A DNA stretch of 41,773 nucleotides from Bacteroidota bacterium (GTDB lineage Bacteria; Bacteroidota; Bacteroidia; Bacteroidales; JAAUTT01): positions 1-41,773 of the forward strand of contig JAJYAG010000038.1 in NCBI GenBank assembly GCA_021779665.1. The letters are read 5' to 3'. A program made the position numbers and the translations under genes. Numbering within the stretch: position 1 is the first letter of the stretch; each line of letters opens with the position of its first letter. The notes under the pieces were generated by a model that saw only the letters and a program-made list of their open reading frames with translations, ran no database searches and was not told the origin of the DNA. Below, in pieces: positions 8,650 through 16,673 of the stretch.

Positions 8650-9693
8650 TTATCTGGAACGGATTTCCCGTCTCATAAAAGAAACGTACGAAAGAACAAA
8701 GCAAAGAATTGTAGCTGCAAATAAACCGGTAACCTGTGGCCAGACAATTAACAGGCTTTGTCCCAGCGGAAGCGGCCCGGGTATTGTTCCCATTATCTGT
8801 TCCATGGTGAGTGGAGTAATACTTCTCACCGTAGGCACAAGCAATGTTGTGGTTGCCTCACTGAAAAGCTGATTGGGCATGATAAAACCCATTCCCTTGA
8901 TAAGCCATGTATAACTTGTAACGTATAACTGCGACGACATCATGTTTGGCTCCAGAACCCTTGAAACTACATTTACGATCATGGGATAAAAAATGGTAAA
9001 AAATAACCATACAGCAATTCCCGAAAGAGCCGAAGTTGCCGGCTGACGAAATTTAACCGAGAAAAATATCGACAGGTTAAGCCAGAAAGCAACATAAACA
9101 AAACTAAGTAAAAGAAAGAACACGATTCGCATAAATTCCTCGGCTGAAGGAGGAATTCCTACAGCTAAAAGTCCGATACCCATTACCAGAAAACCAAGAA
9201 CAAAGAGCATCAGACAAATAACAACCAGCGCCGCCACAAACTTGGCATTAATCAGATAATCGCGGTGGATAGGCTGGGAAAGAACACGGCTTAGCGTTCC
9301 ACGGTTATGTTCCGAATTAATGGCATCGAAACCCATTCCCAGGCCAAGCAACGGACCTAGAAACCCAATGAATACAAAAAAGGCTGGCAGATTGCCATCG
9401 GAAACCGTGAACAGCTTTAGAAAGAAGAATGCTTCGTCGTTACTGATAGTTTTTACTGCTTTGCTTATGCCAGTCAGGGCTGTAAAAGAAGTGCCGAAAC
9501 AGGTTAGGGCTATAAGAGCAACCAAAATAATAAAACGCCAGCTCCTGACATGATCGGCTATTTCCTTATAAACAATAGCCTTAAATGGATGAACAGGTTT
9601 ATCATCGTTTGGCGCAAAAAATCCGGCTGTCCGCCGGAAAAAGTTTTTCACTTTCGCCGTCACATTATTTTCAATTTGAATAACATTATTCAT
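8650..9693 (-). CDS. ABC-2 type transporter permease
   Basis: A 347-residue integral membrane subunit. A cytoplasmic N-terminus of about 55 residues precedes roughly six hydrophobic segments (for example FIILVALIALTCFGTSF, LLGLGMGFDAIN and the C-terminal FAATILCFVLSYVSF). The short stretch NSEHNRGTLSRVLSQPI after the second segment is typical of ABC-2 permeases of the NosY/COG1277 kind, which are exporters or membrane-remodelling subunits. The ATG overlaps the end of the ATPase gene by 8 bases. It is preceded by AAGGAGG with an 8-base spacer, inside the ATPase coding sequence, so the two are translationally coupled. The transported substrate is unknown. Confidence 0.9.
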   Translation of the reverse strand: MNNVIQIENNVTAKVKNFFRRTAGFFAPNDDKPVHPFKAIVYKEIADHVRSWRFIILVALIALTCFGTSFTALTGISKAVKTISNDEAFFFLKLFTVSDGNLPAFFVFIGFLGPLLGLGMGFDAINSEHNRGTLSRVLSQPIHRDYLINAKFVAALVVICLMLFVLGFLVMGIGLLAVGIPPSAEEFMRIVFFLLLSFVYVAFWLNLSIFFSVKFRQPATSALSGIAVWLFFTIFYPMIVNVVSRVLEPNMMSSQLYVTSYTWLIKGMGFIMPNQLFSEATTTLLVPTVRSITPLTMEQIMGTIPGPLPLGQSLLIVWPQVTGLFAATILCFVLSYVSFMRREIRSR

Positions 9694-10642
9694 GATCTAC
9701 TCCTCCTTCGAAATAACGGGAATAAATCTCGTCGAGACCGTACTCCTTGCGGTAAAGGTGCTTTAAATCCAAACCGGCATTTACAGCAGTACGTGCAATA
9801 TCGGATGTTGCATCGCGTACGCAGCTGACTTCGAAATGACCATTTTTAGGCTGAATTGAAACAATACCCTCAACCCTCTTTAATAAAGTCTCGATGGAGT
9901 TAACCGACTGCTTATCATCCGAAAATCCCACTTCGATAATGTAAGGACTGCTGCTGAAAAGCTTTTGAGAGAGCGTTTGAATATCTCCCTCTGCAATGAG
10001 CTTACCACTGATGAACAATCCAACACGGTCGCAAACCTGCTGAACCTGGTGTAAATGATGAGAAGAGAATAAAACCGTAAGCCCTTTTTCCTTACTCAAT
10101 TCCACAATCAGGTCGAGGAATTCTCTTACACCTTTAGGATCGATCCCAAGCGTTGGTTCGTCGAGGATGATAATCTCAGGGTTTTTAATCAGCACATCAG
10201 CCAGTCCCAAACGCTGGCGCATACCGCGTGAATACTTGCCGGCTTTTTTGTTTATGGCATCAGAAAGTCCTATTCTTTCGAGCAAAGCAGTAGCTTTAAC
10301 CACAGCTTCGTTTCTGCTGAAACCATTCAGACTGGCGGTATAGAGAAGGTTTTCGAGTCCTGTGCGGTCGTCGTAAAAACCAACATCCTCAGGCAAATAA
10401 CCAACTTTCCGTTTTACCTCCAAAGGTTTGGTTGTAGAGTCAATACCGCAAACACGAACCATTCCCGAAGATGGATCAGTAAGTCCCAGCATCATCAGAA
10501 TGGTGGTAGATTTACCGGCTCCGTTCGGCCCCAGAAGTCCAAAAACTTCGCCTTTCCTGATATTAAGATTTAAACGGTCGACAGCGGTGAAATCACCATA
10601 CTTCTTCGTTAAGTCGACCAATTCGATAATATGCTCAGCCAC
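9686..10642 (-). CDS. ABC transporter ATP-binding protein
   Basis: A 318-residue ATPase subunit. Walker A is GPNGAGKST at 38-46, the ABC signature is YSRGMRQR, Walker B is IIILDEPTLGID, and the switch His lies in FSSHHLHQ. A C-terminal extension of about 90 residues after the nucleotide-binding domain is usual for the COG1131 group that partners ABC-2 permeases. The start is GTG (10640-10642), chosen because a perfect AAGGAGGT sits 5 bases upstream at 10648-10655 and the N-terminus then fits the family. That ribosome-binding site overlaps the stop codon of the NEW3 gene, so translation is probably coupled. It works with the neighbouring permease. Confidence 0.93.
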   Translation of the reverse strand: MAEHIIELVDLTKKYGDFTAVDRLNLNIRKGEVFGLLGPNGAGKSTTILMMLGLTDPSSGMVRVCGIDSTTKPLEVKRKVGYLPEDVGFYDDRTGLENLLYTASLNGFSRNEAVVKATALLERIGLSDAINKKAGKYSRGMRQRLGLADVLIKNPEIIILDEPTLGIDPKGVREFLDLIVELSKEKGLTVLFSSHHLHQVQQVCDRVGLFISGKLIAEGDIQTLSQKLFSSSPYIIEVGFSDDKQSVNSIETLLKRVEGIVSIQPKNGHFEVSCVRDATSDIARTAVNAGLDLKHLYRKEYGLDEIYSRYFEGGVDHE

Positions 10643-10645
10643 GGT

Positions 10646-11791
10646 TTACCTCCTTCCATATTTCCGGAACAGATAATAAACGATACCAATTGCAAAAAGA
10701 ATAATCAAAATCCCCATCCAGCCCCATATCATTGGGGTGCGCACAAAAATCCTGAAAGTGGCTTTGGAGGTAACTTCATTGGTTTTGGCCTCAAAAACAG
10801 TTTCGTAATCACCAGGGATAGCTCTCTTGTCGGCTTTAACGGTAGCAACTACCTTAGCCGACTGACCCGCCATGATATTGTCGATCTTTTTAGGTTCGAA
10901 ACTCACTTCCCAGTTTGATGGAGCCGTAGCCGAAAGGTTAATATCCGACAGAATGGAAGAGCCGGTATTAATAACAACAAGATCTATTTTCCTTGTATCG
11001 CCGGCGGTTATTTTAGAGCTTAGCAAGCCAGTTGGCGTTGTAACATTCATTTCATAACGACCTGAAATTACCACCTGCAGATCGAGCGAAGCCGAAGTGG
11101 CATTTGTGGATGCCTTGACCGGAATAACATAAGTGCCGGTTTCGATATTATCAGGAGGATTGATATCAATCCCGATTTCGGAGGTGAGATTTGGTTCAAT
11201 CTCAACTGAAGTTGCCTGTTTATAGTTGGCTTTGAATATAACTTCCCAGCCTACAGGCGCATTTGCAACCAGAGCATAGAGCTGTTTCTCTGCATTACGG
11301 TTTTTAAGTGTAGCATTGAAGGTAAAAGTGGAATTTGAATTTCCCTGCATGTTAATCTGATTGCAGGTAAACTCGGTTTTAAACGTACCCTGTTTGGATA
11401 CATTAACATTTAAAGGTAAAGCACCAACGCTGCCAGCATTAATCCGGAAACGATAATTACCCTTATTAACCTGAACGGGGATTTCGACCCTCAGGTTCAA
11501 AGTTTTTCTATCGTTGGGAAGTACAGAAACCTGGGTAACAGTGTAACCTCCCGACTTCATTGTATAGGTCCAGCTTTTGGGAATTCCCGAAACAGAAACA
11601 GGAACGTTCTTTACTTCTTTCCCGTTATTGATAATATCAACAGCATATTCGACCGATTCGCCCGGGGGAACCGAAATGCTTGTGTACGGGGTGTAAAGGG
11701 TTACATCGCTTTGTGCCTGTGTAAACTGGCTAAGAAAAAAGATCCCGCAAATGAGGGATAGTAGTTTGAGATGTGTCGTACGAGATGACAT
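10646..11791 (-). CDS. NEW3 domain-containing membrane-anchored protein
   Basis: A 381-residue protein with an N-terminal signal peptide (cleavage near the TQAQS residues) and repeated Ig-like NEW3/CARDB-type beta domains. These have recurring elements such as VPPGESVEYAVDIINNGKE and ITAGDTRKIDLVVINTGS, in three or four copies. A single C-terminal membrane helix (about 355-375) ends in the basic tail FRKYGRR. The bulk is therefore outside the cytoplasmic membrane, tethered to it. It is the first gene of an operon with an ABC ATPase and an ABC-2 permease, 3 bases apart, and is probably the extracytoplasmic partner of that transporter. The ATG has AAGAGGAGG 4 bases upstream, a strong Shine-Dalgarno unusual for this genome. 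The biological role is not known to me. Confidence 0.85.
   Translation of the reverse strand: MSSRTTHLKLLSLICGIFFLSQFTQAQSDVTLYTPYTSISVPPGESVEYAVDIINNGKEVKNVPVSVSGIPKSWTYTMKSGGYTVTQVSVLPNDRKTLNLRVEIPVQVNKGNYRFRINAGSVGALPLNVNVSKQGTFKTEFTCNQINMQGNSNSTFTFNATLKNRNAEKQLYALVANAPVGWEVIFKANYKQATSVEIEPNLTSEIGIDINPPDNIETGTYVIPVKASTNATSASLDLQVVISGRYEMNVTTPTGLLSSKITAGDTRKIDLVVINTGSSILSDINLSATAPSNWEVSFEPKKIDNIMAGQSAKVVATVKADKRAIPGDYETVFEAKTNEVTSKATFRIFVRTPMIWGWMGILIILFAIGIVYYLFRKYGRR
10648..10655 (-). promoter_or_regulatory. Perfect Shine-Dalgarno for the ABC ATPase GTG start
   Basis: AAGGAGGT on the minus strand, 5 bases before GTG 10642, overlaps the TAA of the NEW3 gene. It decides the start codon. 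Equivalent sites are AAGGAGG at 9702-9708 for the permease and AAGAGGAGG at 11796-11804 for the NEW3 gene. Most other genes in the window lack such sites. Confidence 0.85.
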
Positions 11792-11852
11792 AAATCCTCC
11801 TCTTTAATAATTATTATTGATAAAAGTTTTGATGACAAAAAAGTACGGAGCA

Positions 11853-11860
11853 CAAAATTA
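11853..11860 (-). promoter_or_regulatory. Candidate -7 promoter box of the NEW3/ABC operon
   Basis: TAATTTTG on the minus strand fits the Bacteroidota consensus TAnnTTTG, about 60 bases before the ATG. A clear TTTG -33 box is not visible at the usual distance (only TTTTC, 17 bases upstream), so support is moderate. Confidence 0.4.
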
Positions 11861-12106
11861 TAAATGGATAAATTATTGAAAACAGGGGATTGTAGAGGAT
11901 TTTGAACTTATCGCTTGTAAAAAATTGATTTTCTAAATCTTATACGCTTTAAACCAATGTGTTAAAAAATCTAAAAAAGTTTTAAGAAATGCTATATCAT
12001 TGTTTATCAGAAACAATTAATTGAATAAAACTGTAGGTAAGGTAAGAAAGAGAGGTGTGAAAAAGGACGAAAATCAACTCTTCAGCCTCAGTGTTTAAAA
12101 AATAGA
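11861..12106. other. Gene-free spacer upstream of the NEW3/ABC operon
   Basis: AT-rich, with no supported coding sequence on either strand. A small hairpin ATTGTTT-N5-AAACAAT lies near 12000. The spacer ends at the palindromic terminator of the GH88 gene. Confidence 0.5.
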
Positions 12107-12139
12107 AAACCTTTCAGGTTTTTAAAACCTGAAAGGTTT
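12107..12139. repeat. Palindromic repeat, copy 1, probable GH88 terminator
   Basis: A 14-bp perfect inverted repeat (AAACCTTTCAGGTT at 12107-12120 and its complement at 12126-12139) encloses a 5-base loop. On the minus strand it is followed by a T-rich run, 54 bases past the GH88 stop. Practically the same palindrome recurs at 19122-19156, also at a gene 3' end. Confidence 0.8.
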
Positions 12140-12192
12140 AAATAAAGAACTTATAAAAAGTGATTTTAAAAATCAACTTTAAAACATCTTCC

Positions 12193-13392
12193 TTATTTCG
12201 AATTTTCGGCCAACAAAGCCTTCATCTTAAGCAACGATTCCACATAATAGTAATCCGCATAAGTCAGCGGAACATCAATTTCTGAATTGTGAGGAATAGA
12301 ACCTACGCTGTGCATCAGAATAAACCCTCCGTTAGTACCTTTTTCAGCACAATAGGCTGGCGATGATAAAGATCTGATTTGCTGCTGAGCCACTTCAATA
12401 TATTTTTTCGACAATTCAGGATCAACAAACTTACTCAGGTCGATTAATGCGGAACATATAATAGCTGCAGAAGAGGCATCCCTTGGTTCGTTTGGAATTT
12501 TGGGAGCGTTAAAGTCCCAGTAAGGAACCATATCAGCAGGCATGTTCGGATGATTCAGAATAAAATTGGCAACGTTGATTGCCTGATCAAGATAACGCTG
12601 AATTTTGGTTTCGCGGTACATCATGGTATAACCGTATAAACCCCAGGCCTGGCCGCGTGCCCATGCACTCTCGTCGGCCGCGCCCTGCGCTGTTTGTCTG
12701 CTCAGTACCTTTCCGGTAATTGTATCATAATTTACCACATGATAAGAGCTGTAATCGGCACGATAATGATTTTTGATCGTAGTGTCAGCATGAGTCAGGG
12801 CTATTTTATAGAAGGATGAGTCGCCTGAAGCTTTTGTCGCCCACAATAAAAATTCCAGATTCATCATATTATCGATAATAACCGGACATTGCCACTTTTC
12901 ATTCGAACCCCAGGACTGAATACAACCCACTGCCGGACGAAACCTTGTTGATAAAGAATGAGCACCGTTAATCATTATACTCTTGTAAGAAGTGTCGGCT
13001 GTTAAACGATATCCATTTCCGAAGCTGCAATACAGCATAAAGCCCAGGTCGTGGGTTCCGGTATTGTATTGTTCTTTTTCAATGCGTTTTGTGTAATTCT
13101 GGGCTGCACTTTTAAAAACCGTATCCATAGAATACTCGTAAAGATACCACAGGGTACCAGGAATAAAACCACTGGTCCACCAGTCGGAACCAGCCATAAC
13201 GTAATTTCCATTAGTGAAAGAACGTGGAAGTGTTAAACTGTCTTTGGTTTTGTCGAAAAGTTGTAAATACTGAGCTTCAGCAAATTCAAGCTGCTCATTA
13301 ATAATATCCTGCAGAGGTTTCTCTTTTTCCTTACATGAGAAAACTCCGGTCAGCAATATAAAACCTGCAAGAATCCATTTCATTTTTTTCAT
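12193..13392 (-). CDS. Glycoside hydrolase family 88, unsaturated glucuronyl hydrolase, lipoprotein
   Basis: A 399-residue lipoprotein (lipobox Cys20 in TGVFSC) with the GH88 alpha6/alpha6-barrel. The two catalytic Asp expected from characterised unsaturated glucuronyl hydrolases appear as D115 in THDLGFM and D174 in VIIDNMMN; the family stretch ESAWARGQAWGLYG is at 241-254. Such enzymes remove the 4,5-unsaturated uronic acid that polysaccharide lyases leave at the non-reducing end of glycosaminoglycan, ulvan, xanthan or similar oligosaccharides, here at the periplasmic or outer membrane surface. No polysaccharide lyase is in the window. It is divergent from the aldo/keto reductase gene, which might process the released keto-sugar. 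Confidence 0.92.
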   Translation of the reverse strand: MKKMKWILAGFILLTGVFSCKEKEKPLQDIINEQLEFAEAQYLQLFDKTKDSLTLPRSFTNGNYVMAGSDWWTSGFIPGTLWYLYEYSMDTVFKSAAQNYTKRIEKEQYNTGTHDLGFMLYCSFGNGYRLTADTSYKSIMINGAHSLSTRFRPAVGCIQSWGSNEKWQCPVIIDNMMNLEFLLWATKASGDSSFYKIALTHADTTIKNHYRADYSSYHVVNYDTITGKVLSRQTAQGAADESAWARGQAWGLYGYTMMYRETKIQRYLDQAINVANFILNHPNMPADMVPYWDFNAPKIPNEPRDASSAAIICSALIDLSKFVDPELSKKYIEVAQQQIRSLSSPAYCAEKGTNGGFILMHSVGSIPHNSEIDVPLTYADYYYVESLLKMKALLAENSK

Positions 13393-13461
13393 TTTGTAGT
13401 ATTTTTATACATTCAATTATAAAATTAACTAATTCTAAAAATAAACCAAATCTGAAAAGTT

Positions 13462-14448
13462 ATGACATACCTACCATCAACAAGCAGGTACGACAATATG
13501 GTATATAATCGTTGCGGTCGTAGTGGAATTAAGTTATCGGCAATATCACTCGGACTTTGGCAAAATTTTGGCGGGGTAGATGTGTTCGAGAACTACCGTA
13601 AAATTTTGTGGCGTGCTTTTGATGCAGGTATCACCCATTTCGACCTCGCTAACAACTATGGTCCACCTCCGGGTTCGGCTGAAGAAAACTTTGGGATTAT
13701 TCTGGAAAAAGACTTTAAACATTACAGGGACGAGTTAATTATTTCGACAAAAGCTGGTTACCTGATGTGGCCCGGTCCATATGGTGACTGGGGTTCCAGA
13801 AAATACCTGATATCGAGTCTGGACCAGAGCCTGAAAAGAATGAAACTCGATTATGTCGATATTTTTTATTCACATCGCCCCGATCCCGAAACGCCTATTG
13901 AAGAAACCATGGGAGCACTGGATCATATTGTGCGTACGGGTAAAGCGTTGTATGCCGGTATTTCGAACTATAATGCCGAGCAAACCAAAAAAGCATTAAA
14001 AATCCTGAAGGAATTAGGCACACCATGCTTGATTCATCAGCCTAAATATTCCATGTTTGAACGTTGGGTTGAAGACGGATTGCTTGATGTACTTGAAGAT
14101 AACGGCATAGGCTGTATTCCTTTCTCACCTTTAGCCCAGGGATTATTAACAAATAAATATCTCACAGGAATTCCGCAAGGTTCAAGAGCTACAAGATCGG
14201 TTTCGCTAAAACCGGAATTTATTACACCAGAAAAAATTGAGAAGGTAAAGCAATTGAACCAGATTGCTCAGAACCGCAGTCAAACTTTAGCCGAAATGGC
14301 CTTAGCCTGGTTATTGAAAGACAAACGTGTAACCTCTGTATTGTTAGGTGCCAGCAGTGTTGAGCAACTGGATGACAATTTAAAATGTCTTGAAAACCTT
14401 CAATTCTCTGATGATGAGTTAAAGAAAATAAATAATATTCTTGGTTAA
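13462..14448 (+). CDS. yghZ: Aldo/keto reductase, YghZ (L-glyceraldehyde 3-phosphate reductase) type
   Basis: A 328-residue (beta/alpha)8 NADPH-dependent reductase. The catalytic tetrad of the superfamily is D61, Y66, K97 and H138 (DLANNYGPP, STKAGY, YSHRPD). The N-terminal block YNRCGRSGIKL and the loop NNYGPPPGSAEENFG are characteristic of the YghZ/GpR branch, which reduces L-glyceraldehyde 3-phosphate and methylglyoxal and is related to Kv-beta-like AKR14 proteins. It is cytoplasmic. The 12 residues before MVYNRCG are somewhat longer than usual; an internal ATG at 13498 (M13) is an alternative start. It is divergent from GH88 and followed by a repeat element. Confidence 0.9.
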   Translation: MTYLPSTSRYDNMVYNRCGRSGIKLSAISLGLWQNFGGVDVFENYRKILWRAFDAGITHFDLANNYGPPPGSAEENFGIILEKDFKHYRDELIISTKAGYLMWPGPYGDWGSRKYLISSLDQSLKRMKLDYVDIFYSHRPDPETPIEETMGALDHIVRTGKALYAGISNYNAEQTKKALKILKELGTPCLIHQPKYSMFERWVEDGLLDVLEDNGIGCIPFSPLAQGLLTNKYLTGIPQGSRATRSVSLKPEFITPEKIEKVKQLNQIAQNRSQTLAEMALAWLLKDKRVTSVLLGASSVEQLDDNLKCLENLQFSDDELKKINNILG

Positions 14449-14486
14449 TCACCTGAGTTCTAAAAGCCAGTTTCATATAGTTACTT

Positions 14487-14632
14487 TCTTTATAGAGATT
14501 GTGTGAAAAGATCGGAATGACTTCGACTATGCTCAGTCTGACGATTGACAATCAGTTATTTGTCATATTGAGTAGAGTCGAAATATGACTTTAGGAGGCT
14601 TTTCGCACAGCCTTTATAGAAGAGGCTATGAA
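14487..14632. repeat. MITE-like inverted repeat element
   Basis: The outer ends are imperfect inverted repeats of about 25-30 bases (TTGTGTGAAAAG near 14500 against CTTTTCGCACAG at 14599-14610). Inside, two 21-base arms at 14522-14542 and 14562-14582 are inverted copies matching at 16 of 21 positions, and 14562-14588 forms a further hairpin. It has no coding capacity and lies between the yghZ and GroES-like genes. It resembles intergenic hairpin elements I recall from other Bacteroidota genomes. Confidence 0.6.
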
Positions 14633-14651
14633 TTAATTTGTAAAAATTGCT

Positions 14652-15029
14652 ATGTCTATTCAAATTGAAGGAAAAGATTTAAATAAGTTCATTATGGTGG
14701 GCGACAGGATACTTATTAAGCCCCGCAGTCCGCTGGAAAGAACAAAAACAGGATTGTTTTTACCGCCCGGAGTTCAGGAAAACGAAAAAATCCAGAGCGG
14801 CTATGTTGTAAAGGTCGGACCGGGCTTTCCCATACCTGCCGTTATTGAAGATGAAGCCTGGAAAAAGAGCGATCAGGTAAAATATGTACCTCTGCAACCC
14901 AAAGAAGGCGACTTAGCTGTTTATTTACAAAACAACAGTTTCGAAATTCAGTTTAACGAGGAGAAATACATTGTTGTATCGCAGGCAGCAATACTTTTCC
15001 TTGTGAGAGACGAAGAACTATTTCAGTAA
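14652..15029 (+). CDS. GroES-like co-chaperone paralog
   Basis: A 125-residue protein with a GroES-type beta-barrel. MVGDRILIKP (15-24) corresponds to the start of Cpn10, and the stretch at 27-46 with TKTGLFLPP matches the GroES mobile loop that binds GroEL; SGYVVKVGPG follows as in Cpn10. It is longer than the usual 95-residue GroES because of an insertion around 58-85 and a C-terminal extension. No groEL is adjacent; instead an SDR dehydrogenase gene starts 6 bases later, implying co-expression. It may be a divergent co-chaperone or a Cpn10-fold protein with another role. The start ATG has no Shine-Dalgarno. Confidence 0.78.
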   Translation: MSIQIEGKDLNKFIMVGDRILIKPRSPLERTKTGLFLPPGVQENEKIQSGYVVKVGPGFPIPAVIEDEAWKKSDQVKYVPLQPKEGDLAVYLQNNSFEIQFNEEKYIVVSQAAILFLVRDEELFQ

Positions 15030-15035
15030 ATAACT

Positions 15036-15788
15036 ATGAATAAACGGCATGTACTTATAACAGGCGGCGCCCAGGGCATCGGAAAACAATCGGCATTAAC
15101 GTTTCTCGAAAACGATTTTAAGGTTACAATTGTTGACAATGATGCGGAGGCAGGAAAAGAAACGCAGGCAGAATACACCCCTTTTGGTGAAATTCAATTT
15201 GTGCATGCCGACGTTTCAGTGGAAGAGGATGTAAGAGGAAGTTTGAATAAAGCCATTTCCTTTGCCGGAAGGCTGGACATTCTGGTGAATAATGCTGCTA
15301 TAGCTGAAAATAAACCTGTAACCGAACTAACCATTGAAGAATGGAATAAGGTAATGGGTGTAAATATTACAAGTGTGTTCCTGTTTTCGAAACATGCCGC
15401 ACCGTATCTTAAATCTGCAAAGGGTTCCATCATTAATTTATGTTCTACCAGGGCATTTATGTCCGAAGCTGACACCGAAGCATATTCAGCATCAAAAGGC
15501 GCGGTTTATTCCATTACTCATGCACTTGCCGTAAGTCTGGGACCCGAAATAAAGGTTAATTGCATCAGTCCGGGATGGATTGAAGTTTCGGACCTGAAAA
15601 AGAGCGCAATCCGTCATAAACCGGAATTAACAGAAGCTGACCATATGCAGCACCCTGCGGGTCGCGTGGGTAATGCAAAAGACATTGCCCGGTTATTATT
15701 ATTTCTATCGAATGAAGAAAATAATTTTATAACCGGGCAAAACTTTATTGTTGACGGGGGAATGACCCGAAAAATGATCTACGTTTAG
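15036..15788 (+). CDS. Short-chain dehydrogenase/reductase (SDR)
   Basis: A 250-residue classical SDR. The NAD(P) loop is GGAQGIGK at 10-17, the structural motif is NNAA at 85-88, and the catalytic residues are S137, Y150 and K154 (YSASKGA). The C-terminal block NFIVDGGMTRKMIYV is typical of SDRs whose last strand reads DGG. It is cytoplasmic with unknown substrate; D35 after the second strand (TIVDND) suggests NAD(H) preference. It lies 6 bases after the GroES-like gene. Its 3' end overlaps that of the convergent DUF4197 gene by 4 bases. Confidence 0.92.
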   Translation: MNKRHVLITGGAQGIGKQSALTFLENDFKVTIVDNDAEAGKETQAEYTPFGEIQFVHADVSVEEDVRGSLNKAISFAGRLDILVNNAAIAENKPVTELTIEEWNKVMGVNITSVFLFSKHAAPYLKSAKGSIINLCSTRAFMSEADTEAYSASKGAVYSITHALAVSLGPEIKVNCISPGWIEVSDLKKSAIRHKPELTEADHMQHPAGRVGNAKDIARLLLFLSNEENNFITGQNFIVDGGMTRKMIYV

Positions 15789-16546
15789 CTATTTGATCCG
15801 AACACCTTTGTAAGGATGTTCCCAACAGTGGTTGTAACCCATTTCCAGGGATCGCGGCGAATTTTTATCTCCTCCTCTCCTACTTTCAGAAATAGTCCTT
15901 GCAAAGCCCTCTCGGTGGCGTAATTACCTAGGCTGGTGTTCACTTTCGGCTTTCCGATGAAAGGGGCTACCAAATTATAAGCTGAAGATAAGTCGCTCCA
16001 GGCGTCATTGGTCGACATGGTTCCTACCAGATCTTTATCGAGCGACTGATTTATAGGTACAGAGAAAGCCTCTACCAATTGAGTATCACAGGTACTTTTC
16101 AGATATTGTGTTGCGGCAGTGGAATCGAAGGATAACGATTTCTTTTTACTTGCAGGATTTTGTCCTTTCAAAATAGCAAGTGCATCGCTGATACTTAAGC
16201 TACGAATAGAACTCTTAAAAATAGGACCTGCTGATTTAGCAGCATCTTCTGCCGAGCGGTTAATACGTAAATAAACATTTTCGAGTAACTGATTCCCGCC
16301 AGGAACACTACCAATGTTTTTTACAATTACATCAGCTTCCGGAGGTAAAAGAATTTTCAACGCAGCATCCTTATAAAAACCATCCACTGCAGATGTCTTA
16401 AAAACCGATGAATCGGTTCCTACTTCCAAAGCGGTTTTCAAACCTTCGGCAATTTCGTTGTCACCTAAACCACCTTCCTCTTCCAATAATGCACAACTGC
16501 TGTTCAAAAGCAATACAAACAGCGCAAGGGCTAACATTCGTCTCAT
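15785..16546 (-). CDS. DUF4197 family lipoprotein
   Basis: A 253-residue protein with lipobox Cys18 (LLLNSSC), followed by a DUF4197 domain across nearly the whole mature protein (GLKTALEVGTDSSVF near the start, PINQSLDKDLVGTMSTNDAW in the middle, YATERALQGLFLKVGEEE near the end). DUF4197 proteins are widespread in Bacteroidota and Proteobacteria, helical and periplasmic; no function is established to my knowledge. Its last codon overlaps the SDR stop codon on the other strand. A plausible promoter lies 47-80 bases upstream. Confidence 0.88.
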   Translation of the reverse strand: MRRMLALALFVLLLNSSCALLEEEGGLGDNEIAEGLKTALEVGTDSSVFKTSAVDGFYKDAALKILLPPEADVIVKNIGSVPGGNQLLENVYLRINRSAEDAAKSAGPIFKSSIRSLSISDALAILKGQNPASKKKSLSFDSTAATQYLKSTCDTQLVEAFSVPINQSLDKDLVGTMSTNDAWSDLSSAYNLVAPFIGKPKVNTSLGNYATERALQGLFLKVGEEEIKIRRDPWKWVTTTVGNILTKVFGSNS

Positions 16547-16592
16547 AACTTCTTTTTTCTTCTAGTACGAAATGTTTATTGGGTTTGTTGCG

Positions 16593-16626
16593 CAAAAGTT
16601 TCAGGGAGTGGATAATTAAATTCAAA
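16593..16626 (-). promoter_or_regulatory. Candidate promoter of the DUF4197 gene
   Basis: On the minus strand TTTG (16623-16626) is followed after 22 bases by AACTTTTG (16593-16600), 7 of 8 matches to TAnnTTTG. It is about 47 bases before the ATG at 16546. It abuts the terminator of the upstream RRM gene. Confidence 0.4.
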
Positions 16627-16654
16627 AAAAAAGCTGCCTTAAAGACAGCTTTTT
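16624..16654 (-). terminator. Rho-independent terminator of the RRM gene
   Basis: AAAAGCTG (16629-16636) pairs with CAGCTTTT (16646-16653) around a 9-base loop. On the minus strand the stem is followed by a run of T. It begins 20 bases past the RRM stop. Confidence 0.85.
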
Positions 16655-16673
16655 CAATTACCAGGACTATATC

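Noticed and set aside
15785-15788. 4-base overlap of the convergent SDR and DUF4197 genes as a regulatory feature
   Set aside because: Small tail-to-tail overlaps of stop codons are common and nothing else marks this one.
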